A stretch of DNA of 64,000 nt from Prorocentrum cordatum (lineage: Eukaryota > Sar > Dinophyceae > Prorocentrales > Prorocentraceae): contig CAUYUJ010021173.1 in NCBI GenBank assembly GCA_963575745.1, positions 75,454-139,453 on the forward strand, read 5' to 3'. Position 1 is the first letter of the stretch. The number at the start of each line of letters is the position of its first letter. Below are positions 52,850-64,000 of the stretch, piece by piece. The position numbers and the translations under genes are program-made. The notes beneath the pieces were generated by a model, which did no database searches, was not told where the DNA came from, and was given only the letters and a program-made list of their open reading frames with translations.

Positions 52850-53477
52850 ACCCTCCCCTCCTCATCCAAGCCGTCCTCCCCTTCCTGTTCCTGCTCCTCC
52901 CCCTCGTCCTCCCCCTTCCTTCCGCACGCCCCGACTGGTCCCCCCCTCTGTCCGCCTCTACCTCACCCGCCTCGACCGACCCTGGCGCAAGCCCGATCCG
53001 TCACGAGCGCCGCTTGCCACAATCGCCACTGCATGGCCATCAGGAGGCCAGAGGCGGGGGGCGCCACCCGGTGCCTGACAGCGCGGCACGCGGAAACGTG
53101 GCGGGAGGCCCCCGTAGCGCGGCCTTCGGCGCTCTTTCCAGCACGGATGCTATCTGCCGTGCGGGAAGGCTGCACGAGGTAGCGTCAGACTCCATTCAAC
53201 GAGTATGTGGCGGGCACCCGACCGAGGCTAGAGACAGGACCCACGCTCCGTGGGATCCAGAAGCGGGCGGTCCAGCACGCTCGGCCGACAACTTCGCAGA
53301 AACTGTGATGCCCCCGAGCTCACACGCCGGGAACACGGCGCGGCAAGCTCCGCAGGCGAGCTCGAGCGGGTGCACACTGGTGCGCGCGGCCACCGGCCGC
53401 AGCCACACGCACGTGTGCCACGTCCGCGCGCTCAAAGTGCAGGGGGCGTGGAAGAGGGGGGGTATGACGGACAAGGC
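52850..53477. other. Low-copy DNA without an assignable gene
   Basis: A + strand frame from 53014 reads normally for about 150 codons, but it continues through a TIR-D element and has no recognised domain. Confidence 0.3.
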
Positions 53478-53608
53478 CTGGCCATCGCTCGGACGTCCAT
53501 TCCCTGTGTTTTTGTCGGTTTCGTGCGTAGTTTTTTCGCCAGATGATCAAGGATACTCCTCGATGGTCCTCGCCGAAGGAAAAAGGTACACGTCCGAGCG
53601 ATGCCAAG
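53478..53608. mobile_element. TIR-D copy 1 (MITE-like)
   Basis: Inverted ends CATCGCTCGGACGT (53483-53496) and ACGTCCGAGCGATG (53590-53603) enclose about 95 bp with an inner pair of TTTTTGTCGG / CCGAAGGAAAAA-like arms. No protein is encoded. An open frame running through it from 53014 is therefore suspect in its 3' part. Confidence 0.7.
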
Positions 53609-53757
53609 AGGTGGGGGGTGGGTCTGTCGCGCCCACACCTCTGGTCGGCGGGCACGTGCTCTCAGTCAGAGTCCGCAAGCCGAGGTCCCACATGGTCGGC
53701 CAAGGTTTCAGTCGTGGCGTGGCAGGAATCTCACACATCCTGCAGAACTGAATTCGT

Positions 53758-54068
53758 TCACTTCGCTAAGTCGTCGGCCTCGTCGTTCCCAGCCTTTTTC
53801 AGAGGACGTGGAAAAACCGAGCTTAACACGCAGGTGAGCGCAGGCACCCTTGACCTTTCGAAGGGATAGCGGTTCAGGCCCGCCCCAGTCGCAATCTGAG
53901 CCCAGACAAGCCGCCAGATTTCGGACCAAGCACCTCGAGAGCTGCAGCACACCTGCTCCTCTCGGATATGCACGCCTTCAAAAACGAAATCCGAGTCAGT
54001 ATAGATAGCGGGCCCTCGGGCCGCGTGCTGCAAAGCTCGAAGAACCGCAAACAGATCGGCAGCGCCAA
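53758..54068 (-). pseudogene. RNase H domain fragment of a retrotransposon, frameshifted
   Basis: The - strand frame begins after a TAG and reads KIGAADLFAVLRAL (helix A, with Asp where Glu is usual), then GPAIYTDSDFVFEG (strand with the catalytic Asp), a helix with WSEIWRLVWAQI, and ends KAGNDEADDLAK followed by TGA at 53758. Between the last two blocks the frame is lost: the expected KVKG..A.L block (about 53850) is in another frame, so two compensating frameshifts or a small intron are needed. This is the C-terminal RNase H domain usual in non-LTR retrotransposons; no reverse transcriptase was found beside it. The TIR-C element at 54080-54248 begins 12 bp upstream. I regard it as a dead fragment. 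Confidence 0.65.
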
Positions 54069-54079
54069 TTTTCGGCTAC

Positions 54080-54248
54080 ACGTAAGAGTGACCCTGGGTA
54101 AGAGTGACCTTTGGTGCGCGGCTTTTGGGGGTCCGCGGGGGGACCAAACCTGGGCGCGCAAGCCGCTGCTCCTGCTTCGGTTTCAGCCATCTGGGGACCC
54201 ATCTGTGCCCGCACCAAAGGTCACTCCGGCGAAAGGTCACTCTTACGT
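54080..54248. mobile_element. TIR-C copy 1 (MITE-like)
   Basis: A 169-bp element has 38-39 bp inverted ends (left ACGTAAGAGTGACC..., ending TTTGGTGCG; right CGCACCAAAGG...CTCTTACGT), matching at 32 of the 38 core positions by my count. There is no coding capacity and no obvious target duplication. It abuts the upstream edge of the RNase H fragment at 53758-54068. Confidence 0.75.
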
Positions 54249-54249
54249 C

Positions 54250-55584
54250 CAGTCGAAAGTTCCTGGCACAAGTCGCGCATCGAGCCGCACATCACCGACA
54301 AGACTCTGTGCGAGCCGGGGCAGGGCGCAACCGGTGCCCACGCCACTGCCCGAGAGCCAGGAGCGAGGTGCTGCTCCACCCAGCCCCTGCCGAGAAAACA
54401 TGCGCCCAGGCACGTCGGCTGGCCCTCCTCCGAGCCAACGGCCGGGCACGGCAGCGCAGGAGGGCGAGCACGGCATCGGGCACCGGCAGCCTCTCCGCAG
54501 AGAGGAGGGGGAGCGATTCGGCAGCGGCACGGAGCGAGGGAGGTGAGGAGGAGGAGGAGGAGGAGGAGGAGGAGGAGGAGCAAGCGGGAGTGGCTTCGCC
54601 TTCCGTGACCTCTCCCTGCGTGCCGCGGGCTGCGTGTCTGCGCGGACGCGCGCAGGGAGAAGCACCAAAAAGGAAAGCTTCTTGCCCAAAGGATTCTCGC
54701 CGGGCCTGCATGCCCGCCGTCGGTGCGGGGGCCACTGCCCCTGGAAGCAGCGCTCCTCGAAGATCCCCGGTCGGCGGGCGCCGGCCCAGGGAGGCGGTCA
54801 AGAGGGGCCGGGGCTGCATCCTCTTTGCAGCTCAGGGGCTCCAATACGATTAGCGACCTTACCTCAAAACAGAAATAAAACCACGCGCTGCAACCAGACA
54901 GCAATCGTGCGGGGCCCCAGAGCCTGAAGCGACACTTCTGGACCTCAGAGCGGCTCCAGGTAAGGCCCCGAGCGCGCCTTCCGATTGCTAAAGCTGTGGC
55001 CGCACAGGCCAAGAAAGAACATCGGGCCCCAGCGAGGGGTTCCCATGGATGGCCAAACGAGTCACACCACTAGAGATCCCATGCTCGAGAGCCACGGCGT
55101 GGAAAGTAACCTCACATTACACTAGCAAGCATGCAGGGACCATCAAGAGTCAAAACAAACCCGGGATCGCACCGAAGGGGCTCAGAACAAGAAACGTGCA
55201 ACCGAACAAAAATTCCCGAGGTTCCGTTCGTTCTGAGACCCCTTTGACATTGAAAATCCGCAACTCACGAACTAAATAATCTGGTTCTGAGCTCACCCGA
55301 CGACGCGACGGCACGACTCTTGCTACGGTGAACGCTCAAGTAAACCCTGGCTAGCCAAGCATGCAGCAAAAAGGTGGCGCCAAGTAGAACATTGTTGCGC
55401 CTTTCTCGCGCCCAATGCGCTGGACGCCGAAATCATCAACCAAAAAAACCGAAAGAGACCCGTGGGTGTGGGTAGGTCGCCAAAATCTTGTCCACGGGGC
55501 CTAACAAAACAAGCTGCAACATGAGAAAGGCGGAATGACATCCAGGCAAAACGGCCTGGAAATCGGAGGCGAGCGAGGAGGGAA
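54250..55584. other. Low-copy DNA; short (GAG)n at 54543-54580
   Basis: No reverse transcriptase or other domain seen upstream of the RNase H fragment. Confidence 0.35.
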
Positions 55585-55742
55585 GCGAGAAGGAGAAGGC
55601 CTTCTCAGAAGGCTCGAAAGTCCCCTGGCACTCTGAGGAGTTGTCCAAGCCTTCCCCGAAGACAGGGCTTCTGAGAAGTCCCGCCGCCGTCAAAGAAGGC
55701 CGTCTCCTTCTCATTTCCCCCCCCCCCCTCGCTCGCCGCCGG
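55585..55742 (+). repeat. Rep-G copy 3
   Basis: CTTCTCAGAAGGCTCGAAAG, CTTCTGAGAAGTCCCGCC and CCCCCTCGCTCGCCGCC match 6285-6420. Confidence 0.7.
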
Positions 55743-55899
55743 GGAAAGCCTCCAGAGAACTGGAGACGGCATCGTTTAGACTTAAAATCCGCAGGGGGCC
55801 CATAGAGATCCACAGGAAGCCCGATGCCGCCGCAGCCCCCGAAGCTCCCGCCCCTCCCCCACTCCTTGTCTGGCTCCTGCTACTCATGTGCCTCCTCTT

Positions 55900-56294
55900 C
55901 TGACTGCTCCTCATCCTCATCTTCCCTCAAGTGCCGCCTCCTCCTCATCTTACTGCTCATCCTGTTCTTCCTCCTCCTCCTCCTCATCCTTGTCGTCATC
56001 ATCGGTCTCTTTCTTCCAGTCCTCCCCTTCTTCCTCCTCCTCCTCCTCCTCCTCCTCCTCCTCCTCCTCTTCCTCCTCCTCATTATCCCACATCATCGCC
56101 CTCCACACTATCACTCTTCCTGTAATCCTCCCTGTTCCTCCTCCTCCTCCTCCCCCTCCTCCTCCTCCTCATCACCACCACTACCACCACCACCACCACC
56201 ACCACCACAACCACAATGATTATCATCATCAGCAGCATCATCATCAGCATCATCAGCATCATCGTCCTCCTCCTCCTCCTCCTCCTCCTCCTCC

Positions 56295-56341
<47 letters not shown>

Positions 56342-56660
56342 GTCATCATCAACATCATCATCAGCATCATCATCAGCATCATCAGTAGCATCGTCATCAG
56401 CAACATCAGCATCATCGTCGTCATCATAATCATGATCAGCATCAGCATCAACATCATCATCATCATTATCATCATCGTCATCATCAGCATCATCATCGTC
56501 AGCATCATCATCACGATCATTATCATCACCATCACCATCACCATCATCATCACCATCGTCGTCAGCATCATCATCATCATCATCATCAGCATCATCACCA
56601 TCATCATCATCATCAGCAGCATCCTCCTCCTACTCCTCCTCCTCCTCCTCCTCCACTCCA
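55900..56660 (+). repeat. (CTC)n, (CCA)n and (ATC)n arrays
   Basis: Adjoins repeated exon copy A at 56690-56867. Confidence 0.9.
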
Positions 56661-56689
56661 CTCCTCCTCTTCCTTCGCCTTGTGCTGCC

Positions 56690-56867
56690 CCCTGTCAACC
56701 TCTTTCACTCCCTCCTTCTCGCTCATGCTGCGAATCCACGTCACCAGGACGGCCTTCGCAGGCTGGACTGGCACATCCACGTCGGCAGCTTCCGCCTGCG
56801 CTCGAGGGACCGAGCCGGCCGGCGCTGGCTCGTCCCTGTCGCCGTCGTGCTTCATTTGCAGCAGCAA
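56690..56867 (-). CDS. Repeated AGS exon, copy A
   Basis: On the - strand this reads MKHDGDRDEPAPAGSVPRAQ, AEAADVDVPVQPAKAV, LVTW, then SMSEKEGVKEVDRGQH and an acidic run. The core [AT]GS.P.AQAEAAD.(4)P..PA.A is found in six places, all on this strand. In copies at 51.4 and 62.2 kb the DNA has diverged but the reading frame and core are kept, so the frame is probably real. No known family is recognised. Splice sites are not fixed: CTG^GTGACG and GCGAAG^GCC are both possible donors. This copy lacks the Glu-rich tract of the three copies that follow at 57.7, 58.3 and 59.6 kb. It lies between two (ATC)n arrays. Confidence 0.55.
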
Positions 56868-56894
56868 GACTCTTTTATTTGAAGCAGCAGAACT

Positions 56895-56957
56895 GTGTTC
56901 ATCATCATCATCAGCACCATCATCATCATCATCATCATCATCATCACCACCACCACC

Positions 56958-57046
<89 letters not shown>

Positions 57047-57507
57047 AATTATCAATAGCATCATCATAATCATCATCGTCAGCATCATCATCAGCATCAG
57101 CTGCATCATGATCAGCATCATCATCATCATCAGCATCATCATCATCGTCATCATCATGATCATCGCCTCGCCACAGTCATCATCGTCATCATCATCAGCA
57201 GCAGCATCAACATCATCATCAGCATCAGCATCAGCATCAGTATCGTCATCATCAGCAGCATCATCATACGCATCATCAGTATAATCATCATCACCAGCAT
57301 CATCATTATTGTCATCATCGTTATCATCATTACCATCATCATAATGCTCGTCGTCATAATCATCAGTCACAACATGTTATCATAAGTACCATCAATGTCG
57401 TCGCCATCAGCATCACCATCAGCATCATCACATCATCATTACCATCATCATCGTCATCATCATCATCGTCAGCACGGCCATCATCAGCATCAGCATGATC
57501 ATCGTGG

Positions 57508-57553
<46 letters not shown>

Positions 57554-57720
57554 GATCAGCGGCAGCATCATCATCACAGCTTCATTATCGTCATCATCAT
57601 CACCATGATGATCATCATCTTCATCATCACCATCATCCACCTTCCGATGTCCCTCCTCCTCCTCATCATCACTCTACTGCTGCTGCTCCCCTCTTCCTCC
57701 GCCTCCTCCTCCTCCACTTC
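56895..57720 (+). repeat. (ATC)n array between exon copies A and B
   Basis: Includes pure runs at 56965-57045. Confidence 0.95.
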
Positions 57721-57737
57721 CTCATGCTGCCCCCCCT

Positions 57738-57905
57738 TCAACCTGCCCTCCAGGTCACCAGTACGGCCTTCGCAGGCTTGACCGGCACATCGACGTCGGC
57801 AGCTTCAGCATGCGCTCGAGGGATCGAGCCGGTCGGCGATGGCTCGTCCTCCCCCTCCTCCTCGTCCTCCGCGTCCTCCTCGTCCTTGTCACCATCGTGC
57901 TTCAT
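57738..57905 (-). CDS. Repeated AGS exon, copy B (intact small ORF)
   Basis: ATG (57905-57903) to TGA (57738-57740) encodes 55 residues: MKHDGDKDEED, a run of Glu/Asp (residues 9-21), TGSIPRAHAEAADVDVPV from residue 25, then KPAKAVLVTWRAG. Part of the MSEKE.E..EVEGGQH stretch seen in the other tandem copies is missing after VTW, apparently deleted. It is flanked by (ATC)n arrays and is the only tandem copy in which the acidic tract and core form one unbroken frame. Confidence 0.5.
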   Translation of the reverse strand: MKHDGDKDEEDAEDEEEGEDEPSPTGSIPRAHAEAADVDVPVKPAKAVLVTWRAG

Positions 57906-57979
57906 CCTCCATTTGCCCTTCCCCCTCCCACATCACCCTCCTGATCTCTTCATTTGCAAAAGCAAGGCCGTGATCCTCA

Positions 57980-58012
57980 TTATCATCATTGTCATCAGCA
58001 GTGTCATCATCG

Positions 58013-58046
<34 letters not shown>

Positions 58047-58335
58047 CACCATCACCATCATCAGCATCATCAACATCATCATAATCACCACCATCATCAT
58101 CATCATCGTCATCATCATCGTCATCATCGGCATCATCAGCATCATCCTCATCATCATTGGTATCATCATCATAATCATCGTCGTCGTCATCATGAACATC
58201 AACATCAACAATGTGGCATCACCATGATCATGTTCGTCGTCGTCATCATCATCCACCTTCTCCTTCCTTTCCTCATCATCATCACCCTCCTGCCGCTGCT
58301 CTCCTCTTCCTCCTCCTCCTCCTCCTCCTTCTCCT
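57980..58335 (+). repeat. (ATC)n and (CTC)n between exon copies B and C
   Basis: ATC then a short CTC block just before copy C. Confidence 0.9.
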
Positions 58336-58339
58336 CCTC

Positions 58340-58540
58340 GTGCTGCCCCCCTTCAACCTCTTTCTCTTCCTCCTTCTCGCTCATGGTGCCCATCCACGTC
58401 ACCTGGACGGCCTTCGCAGGCTCGACTGGAACATCGGCGTCGGCAACTTCAGCCTGCGCTCGAGGGATCGACCGGCCGGCGATGCCTCGTCCTCCTCCTC
58501 CTCGTCCTCCTCGTCCTTGTCGCCATCGTGCTTTATCCTC
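58340..58540 (-). pseudogene. Repeated AGS exon, copy C, with one-base loss
   Basis: The core AQAEVADADVPVEPAKAV, QVTWMGTMSEKEEEKEVEGG is present, but relative to copies B and D one base is missing near 58470 between the acidic tract and the core, so the two parts lie in different frames unless a splice site separates them. The Glu-rich tract is (GAG/GAC)n. Confidence 0.5.
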
Positions 58541-58599
58541 CCCTTCTCATTCCCCCTCCCACATCATCCCGCTGATCTCCTGATGTGCAGCAGAAGAAC

Positions 58600-59585
<986 letters not shown>

Positions 59586-59589
59586 CCTT

Positions 59590-59780
59590 CAACCTCTTTC
59601 TCTGCCTCCTTCTCGCTCATGCTGCCCATCCACGTCACCAGGACGGCCTTCGCAGGCTCGACTGGCACATCGACGTCAGCAGCGTCCGCCTGCGCTCGAG
59701 GGGTCGAGCTGGTCGGCGATGCCTCGTCCTCCTACTCCTCCTCGTCCTCCTCGTCCTTGTCACCACCATGCTTCATCCTG
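59590..59780 (-). pseudogene. Repeated AGS exon, copy D, with a stop in the acidic tract
   Basis: The core reads DEASPTSSTPRAQADAADVD, VPVEPAKAVLVTWMGS, MSEKEAEKEVEGRQHEEE. A TAG codon (59732-59734) interrupts the preceding Glu/Asp-coding tract in the same frame. If the real exon starts after that tract, the copy could still be functional. Confidence 0.5.
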
Positions 59781-59849
59781 CACGTGCCATTCCCCCTCCC
59801 ACATCCCCTTCCTGATCGACTTCCTCATTTGCAGGAGCGGAGCCGTGAT

Positions 59850-59951
59850 CCTCATCATCATTGTCACCATCGTTGCCATCAGCATCATCATCATCATCAG
59901 CATCATCATCAGCAGGATCAGCATCAGCATCAGCATCAGCATCAGCATCAG

Positions 59952-59992
<41 letters not shown>

Positions 59993-60221
59993 CAAATCAT
60001 CAGCATCAGTATCATAATCCTCGACATCACCATCAGCAACATCAACAGCATGTCATCACCATCATCATGTTCGTCACCATCATCATCCATTTTAGCATCA
60101 TCATCATGATAATCATCATCATCGTCATCATCATAAGCATCATCATTGTCTGCATGGCCATCATCATCAGCATCATCATTATCATCAGCATCATCACCAT
60201 CAGCAACATCATCATCGCCAG

Positions 60222-60290
<69 letters not shown>

Positions 60291-60460
60291 TATCATCAGC
60301 AGCAGCAGCAGCATCAGCATCGTCATCAAACATCATCCCGCTCCCCATTCACCCCGGCTGACCCCCCTTCTAGTCGTCGCCATCGTCGTCGCCAGCTGCC
60401 CTCCTCCGAATGCCCCTCCTCCTCCTCCTCCTCATCATCCTCCTCCTCCTCCTCCAACCT
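59850..60460 (+). repeat. (ATC)n array after exon copy D
   Basis: ATC then short (CTC)n at 60415-60455. Confidence 0.95.
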
Positions 60461-60469
60461 TCGCTTGTC

Positions 60470-60790
60470 AAAGAAATTGCGCCGAAGGCTGCTGTGAAGA
60501 AGGCGCCAGCGGAGCCGCTGACCCGGCGGCCCTCGGCTCCGCCTCCGTGGAGGTCGCGCCGGGTCTCGGCGGACTTGGCGGGGTCCCCGTGGCGTCGCCG
60601 TACGTACTGGATCGGCGAAAGGGAAGAGCTGACGTGCGACGACCAGTCCGAGCTCACGCAGGCCGCCCTGGACGTGGCGCAGGTTGCGTCCCCATGGGGG
60701 CGGGTTGCCGCCGCTCTTCCGCACCCCGAGGAGCTGGATCCGGAGGAGCCGCAGCTGCAGAAGGAGCCGGCGGCGATCCCTCTCACGCAG
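60470..60790. other. Low-copy island, coding strand undecided
   Basis: The + strand reads REELTCDDQSELTQAALDVA QVASPWGRVAAALP in one frame, while two - strand frames are also open. The island is bordered by (CTC)n arrays on both sides, as the repeated exons are, so it may be an exon. Confidence 0.3.
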
Positions 60791-61005
60791 AGCGGGGTAC
60801 TCCTCATCCTCCTCCTCCTCCTCCTCCTCCTCCTCCTCCTCCTCATCCTCCTCCTCCTTCTCCTCCTCCTCCTCCCTTTCCTCCTCCTCCTCCTCCTCCT
60901 CCTCCTCCTCCTCCTCCTCCTCCTCCTCCTCCTCCCATTCCTCCTCCTCCTCCTCCTCCTCCTCCTCCTCCTCCTCCTCCTCCTCCTCTTCCTACTCCTC
61001 CTCCC
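60790..61005 (+). repeat. (CTC)n array
   Basis: Pure for most of its length. Confidence 0.9.
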
Positions 61006-61009
61006 AGGG

Positions 61010-61900
61010 GAGGCGCGGGAGGAAGACACGGAGGGACCCACGCTCTGCGGGCATGGAGCTGCCCAGCTCGACGTGGGCGCCAGCGCAGTCAACCCCGAGC
61101 CCTCGGGAAAGGTGCAGAAGAAGAAGGAGAAGAAAGAGAAGAAGGCGGAGGACATGCGCCGCCCACCAGCAGGGTGCAGGCGCCGGTGCTGCCAGCCCCG
61201 AGCCAGGCAGGAATTGGCCGGCGGGATGCAAGCAGGAGGAAGCGCAGTTGGAGGATGCCGACCGGGTGCGTGGCGAAGCACGGCAAGAAGAAACATCTTG
61301 CAGTGGGGCCCGCGTGCGCTGCTGGGCGTCGGAGCTGTCTGGTTCTTAGCAGGACTCCCACGGGACCGACGGTGGGCTGGAAGGGCAGGCGTCAGAAGTC
61401 GTCGAAAACAGGGTGGTGGCAGAACTGCAGGACGGTCTGATCCGCTTCCAGGAAAGCCCTGGCGGAGGGGTGTTCTCCGGAGGCGCTGACGCAGCTGGCG
61501 GTTGAGCTAGCACCAGCCTTCGCCGCTGCGACAGCGGCAGTGCGGGCCTTGGGCTAAGCGAAGGGCTCCTGGGGTGCGGCGACTCGCGGGGAGTGCTGCG
61601 GCCCCAGCGCCGTCGCGCCCGCCCCAGGCCAGGCACAGGTGGCAGAGCTGCCCGTGCCGTCCGCCCCCGGGCTGCTGGCTGGCCCCCGCCGGGCTGCTAG
61701 CGGGCTGGGGCGCTCCCTGAAGCGTGGCTCCGCCACTCGAGGGGGAACGGGTGGGGTTGGGGCCCGGCGGCTCGAGAGGACTGCCGCGGGCGAAGCCCTG
61801 GCAGGGGAGCGAGAGGCCCCCTGCACCCGTGCTCTGGCTGCCTGCTGGCCCTGCTCGGGCTGTGGCACGCTCTGAGGGCCGTCACCTCCGCGGGACCACA
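61010..61900. other. GC-rich DNA without an assignable gene
   Basis: (GAA/GAG) run at 61117-61145. Frames on both strands open by composition. Confidence 0.3.
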
Positions 61901-62034
61901 CGCCATGTCACGCCTCCTCCCTCCCCCTCCTCCACCTCCCTCCCGTCCTCATGCTGCCTCTCCCTCCCGTTCTCATGCTGCCTCCCCTCTTCCACCTCCT
62001 CTGCCTCCTCCCCCCGACCCTTGGGAGCCGCCAA

Positions 62035-62120
62035 GCCTCTTCCTCCTCCTCCTCCTCCTCCTCCTCCTCCTCCTCCTCCTCCTCATCATCATCCTCCTCC
62101 TCCTCCTCCTGCCGTCCTCC
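62035..62120 (+). repeat. (CTC)n array
   Basis: Adjoins exon copy F. Confidence 0.9.
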
Positions 62121-62127
62121 TCCCCCT

Positions 62128-62212
62128 TCGGCGAGACGGCCTGCGCAGCCGTGGCAGGCGCCTCGCCCTCGACGACATCCGCCTGAGACTGCGGGGCCGA
62201 CCCAGCCAACGA
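62128..62212 (-). CDS. Repeated AGS exon, copy F (diverged)
   Basis: AGSAPQSQADVVEGEAPATA AQAVSPKGEE on the - strand matches the AGS core and shares GEAPA.(3)A with copy E (51.4 kb). It is flanked by (CTC)n and (ATC)n arrays. Function unknown. Confidence 0.5.
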
Positions 62213-62264
62213 CGGCCCCGCTGCAGAGGCAGTTCCTCGTCATCCGACCAATAGTTCCTCCTCC

Positions 62265-63023
62265 CTCTCCTCCTCCTCCAACTCCTCCTCCTCCTCATCA
62301 TCATCATCATCAGCAGCAGCATCATCATCAGTATCATCAGAATCATCATCCTCCTCATCATCATCACCATCATCAACATCAGCATCAGCATCATCATCAG
62401 CAGCATCATCAGCAGCATCATTATCATCATCATAATCAGCATCAGCAGCATCATCATAAGCAGCATCACCATCATCAGCATCATCATCAGCAGCATCCAT
62501 CAGCAGCATCAGCATCACCATCAGCATCATCATCAGCATCATCATCATAAGCATCATCATCACCACCACCACCATCATCAGCATCATCATCATCATCAAC
62601 ATCATCATCAGCAGCATCATCATCAATCTGCCGTCCTCCTCCTCCTCCTCCTCCTCCGCCTCCTCCTTCCTCCTCCTCCTCCACCTCCTCCTCTACCTCC
62701 TCCTCCTCCTCCTCCTCCTCCTCCTCCTCCTCCTCCTCCTCCTCCTCCTCCTCCTCCTCCTCCTCCTCCTCCTCCTCCTCCTCCTCCCTCCTCCTCCTCC
62801 TCCTCCTCCTCCTCCTCCTCCTCCTCCTCCTCCTCCTCCTCCCTCCTCCTCCTCCTCCTCCTCCTCCTCCTCCTCCTCCTCATCTACATCCTCCTCCTTC
62901 TCCTACTAACGTTCCTCCTCTTCCTCCACCTCATACCGTTCCTCCTCCTCCTCCTCCTCCACCTCCTCCTCGTCGTCCTCCTCCTGCTCGAAGTCGTCGT
63001 CATCGTCATCGTCTTCGTCATCG

Positions 63024-63068
<45 letters not shown>

Positions 63069-64000
63069 GCATCATCAGCAGCAGCAGCAATATCATCGTC
63101 ATCATTAACGTCGTCATCATCACCATCATCAAAATCAGCAGCAGCATTACCATCAGCATCAGCATCAGCAGCATCATTATCGACAGCATCAACATCAGCA
63201 TCATCATCGTCACCATCATCAGCATCATAATCATAATCGGAATCATCATCATCATCATCATCATCACCATCATCATCATCATGATCATCGTCATCATCAT
63301 CATCGTCGTCATCATCATCGTCGTCGTCACCGTCGCCATCATGATCATCACCATCGCCATCACCACCATCAGCAGCATCCACAGCATCATCAGCATCAGC
63401 AGCTGCATCATCATCATCAACATCATCATCATCAACACCAACAGCAGCATCGGCATCGACGTCATCATCATCAGCACCTCAATCATCAGCAGCATCAGCA
63501 GCATCAGCATCATCACCTTCATCAGCAGAAGAATAACCATCAGCATCAACAGCATCATAATCATCATCAGCATCATCAGCAGTATCCTGTTCAGCATCAT
63601 CATCAACATCAGCATCAACATCATTATCATCATCATCAGCATCATCATCAGCTTCTTCACAATCATCAACAGAATCGTCATCATCATCAGCAGCAGAAGC
63701 ATCTTTATCATCATTATCAGCATCAGCGTCATCAGGAACATCCTCGTAAGCATCAGCATCACCAGAATCGCAATCATCATCGTCAGCAGCATCATCAGCA
63801 TCAGCATCTTCATCATCATCAGCATCAGCATCATCACCACCATCAGCATCAGTGTCGTCATCATCAATTGTCCTCCTCATCATCATCATCATCACCATCA
63901 TCGGCAGCAGCAACAGCAGCCTATCCTCCTCTCCCTCGTCGTCGTTTTGATGATGATAGTGACCAGCATCCGCATCATCATCAGTACCATCATCACCATC
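62265..64000 (+). repeat. (ATC)n and (CTC)n arrays to the window end
   Basis: (ATC)n 62290-62620, (CTC)n 62637-62882, mixed 62930-63000, (ATC)n 63000-63950 running to the edge. Confidence 0.95.

Noticed and set aside
53014-53751. 245-codon + strand frame
   Set aside because: It reads through the TIR-D element and on into unrelated DNA; no domain.

Overview
The window looks like nuclear DNA of a dinoflagellate (my confidence about 0.7; genus not resolved). The reasons are: very GC-rich DNA dominated by trinucleotide arrays; short exons lost in long repeat-filled introns; an intron that fits a GC donor and an AG|G acceptor; introns that look like inverted-repeat-bounded mobile elements (introners); a J-domain exon; and an RNase H fragment carrying a KAGNDEADDLA-type end, as I remember it from dinoflagellate retroelements. 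Almost all long open frames here are by-products of (GAG)n, (ATC)n or satellite repeats and have been left out.

Layout. 0-16 kb: (GAG)n arrays, mostly purine-rich on the + strand, several of them bracketed by 19-51 bp direct repeats, separated by low-copy DNA and dispersed short repeats. 16-22 kb: (GTC)n, (ATC)n and (CTC)n arrays. 22-29 kb: (GAG)n arrays and degenerate CCAAGAGG-type arrays. 29.6-33 kb: an (ATC)n desert holding one J-domain exon on the - strand. 33.3-39.4 kb: tandem G/C arrays, a 90-bp satellite of about 18 units, foldback elements and two (CAA)n arrays. 40.4-42.4 kb: the best gene, a - strand protein built of repeated Cys/Trp modules, with an introner-like intron. 44-49 kb: low-copy DNA with one reasonable + strand open frame, further TIR elements and tandem repeats. 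49-63.9 kb: (ATC)n and (CTC)n arrays that separate six copies of a short repeated exon, all on the - strand, plus a broken RNase H fragment.

Every coding segment I can defend (module gene, repeated exon, J domain, RNase H) is on the - strand, which fits the one-way gene clusters known from dinoflagellates. Fourteen short dispersed repeat families recur inside the window (named here TIR-A to TIR-E and Rep-F to Rep-N; these names are mine). The most unusual observation is the repeated link between possible intron creation, short flanking duplications, terminal inverted repeats and trinucleotide expansion.
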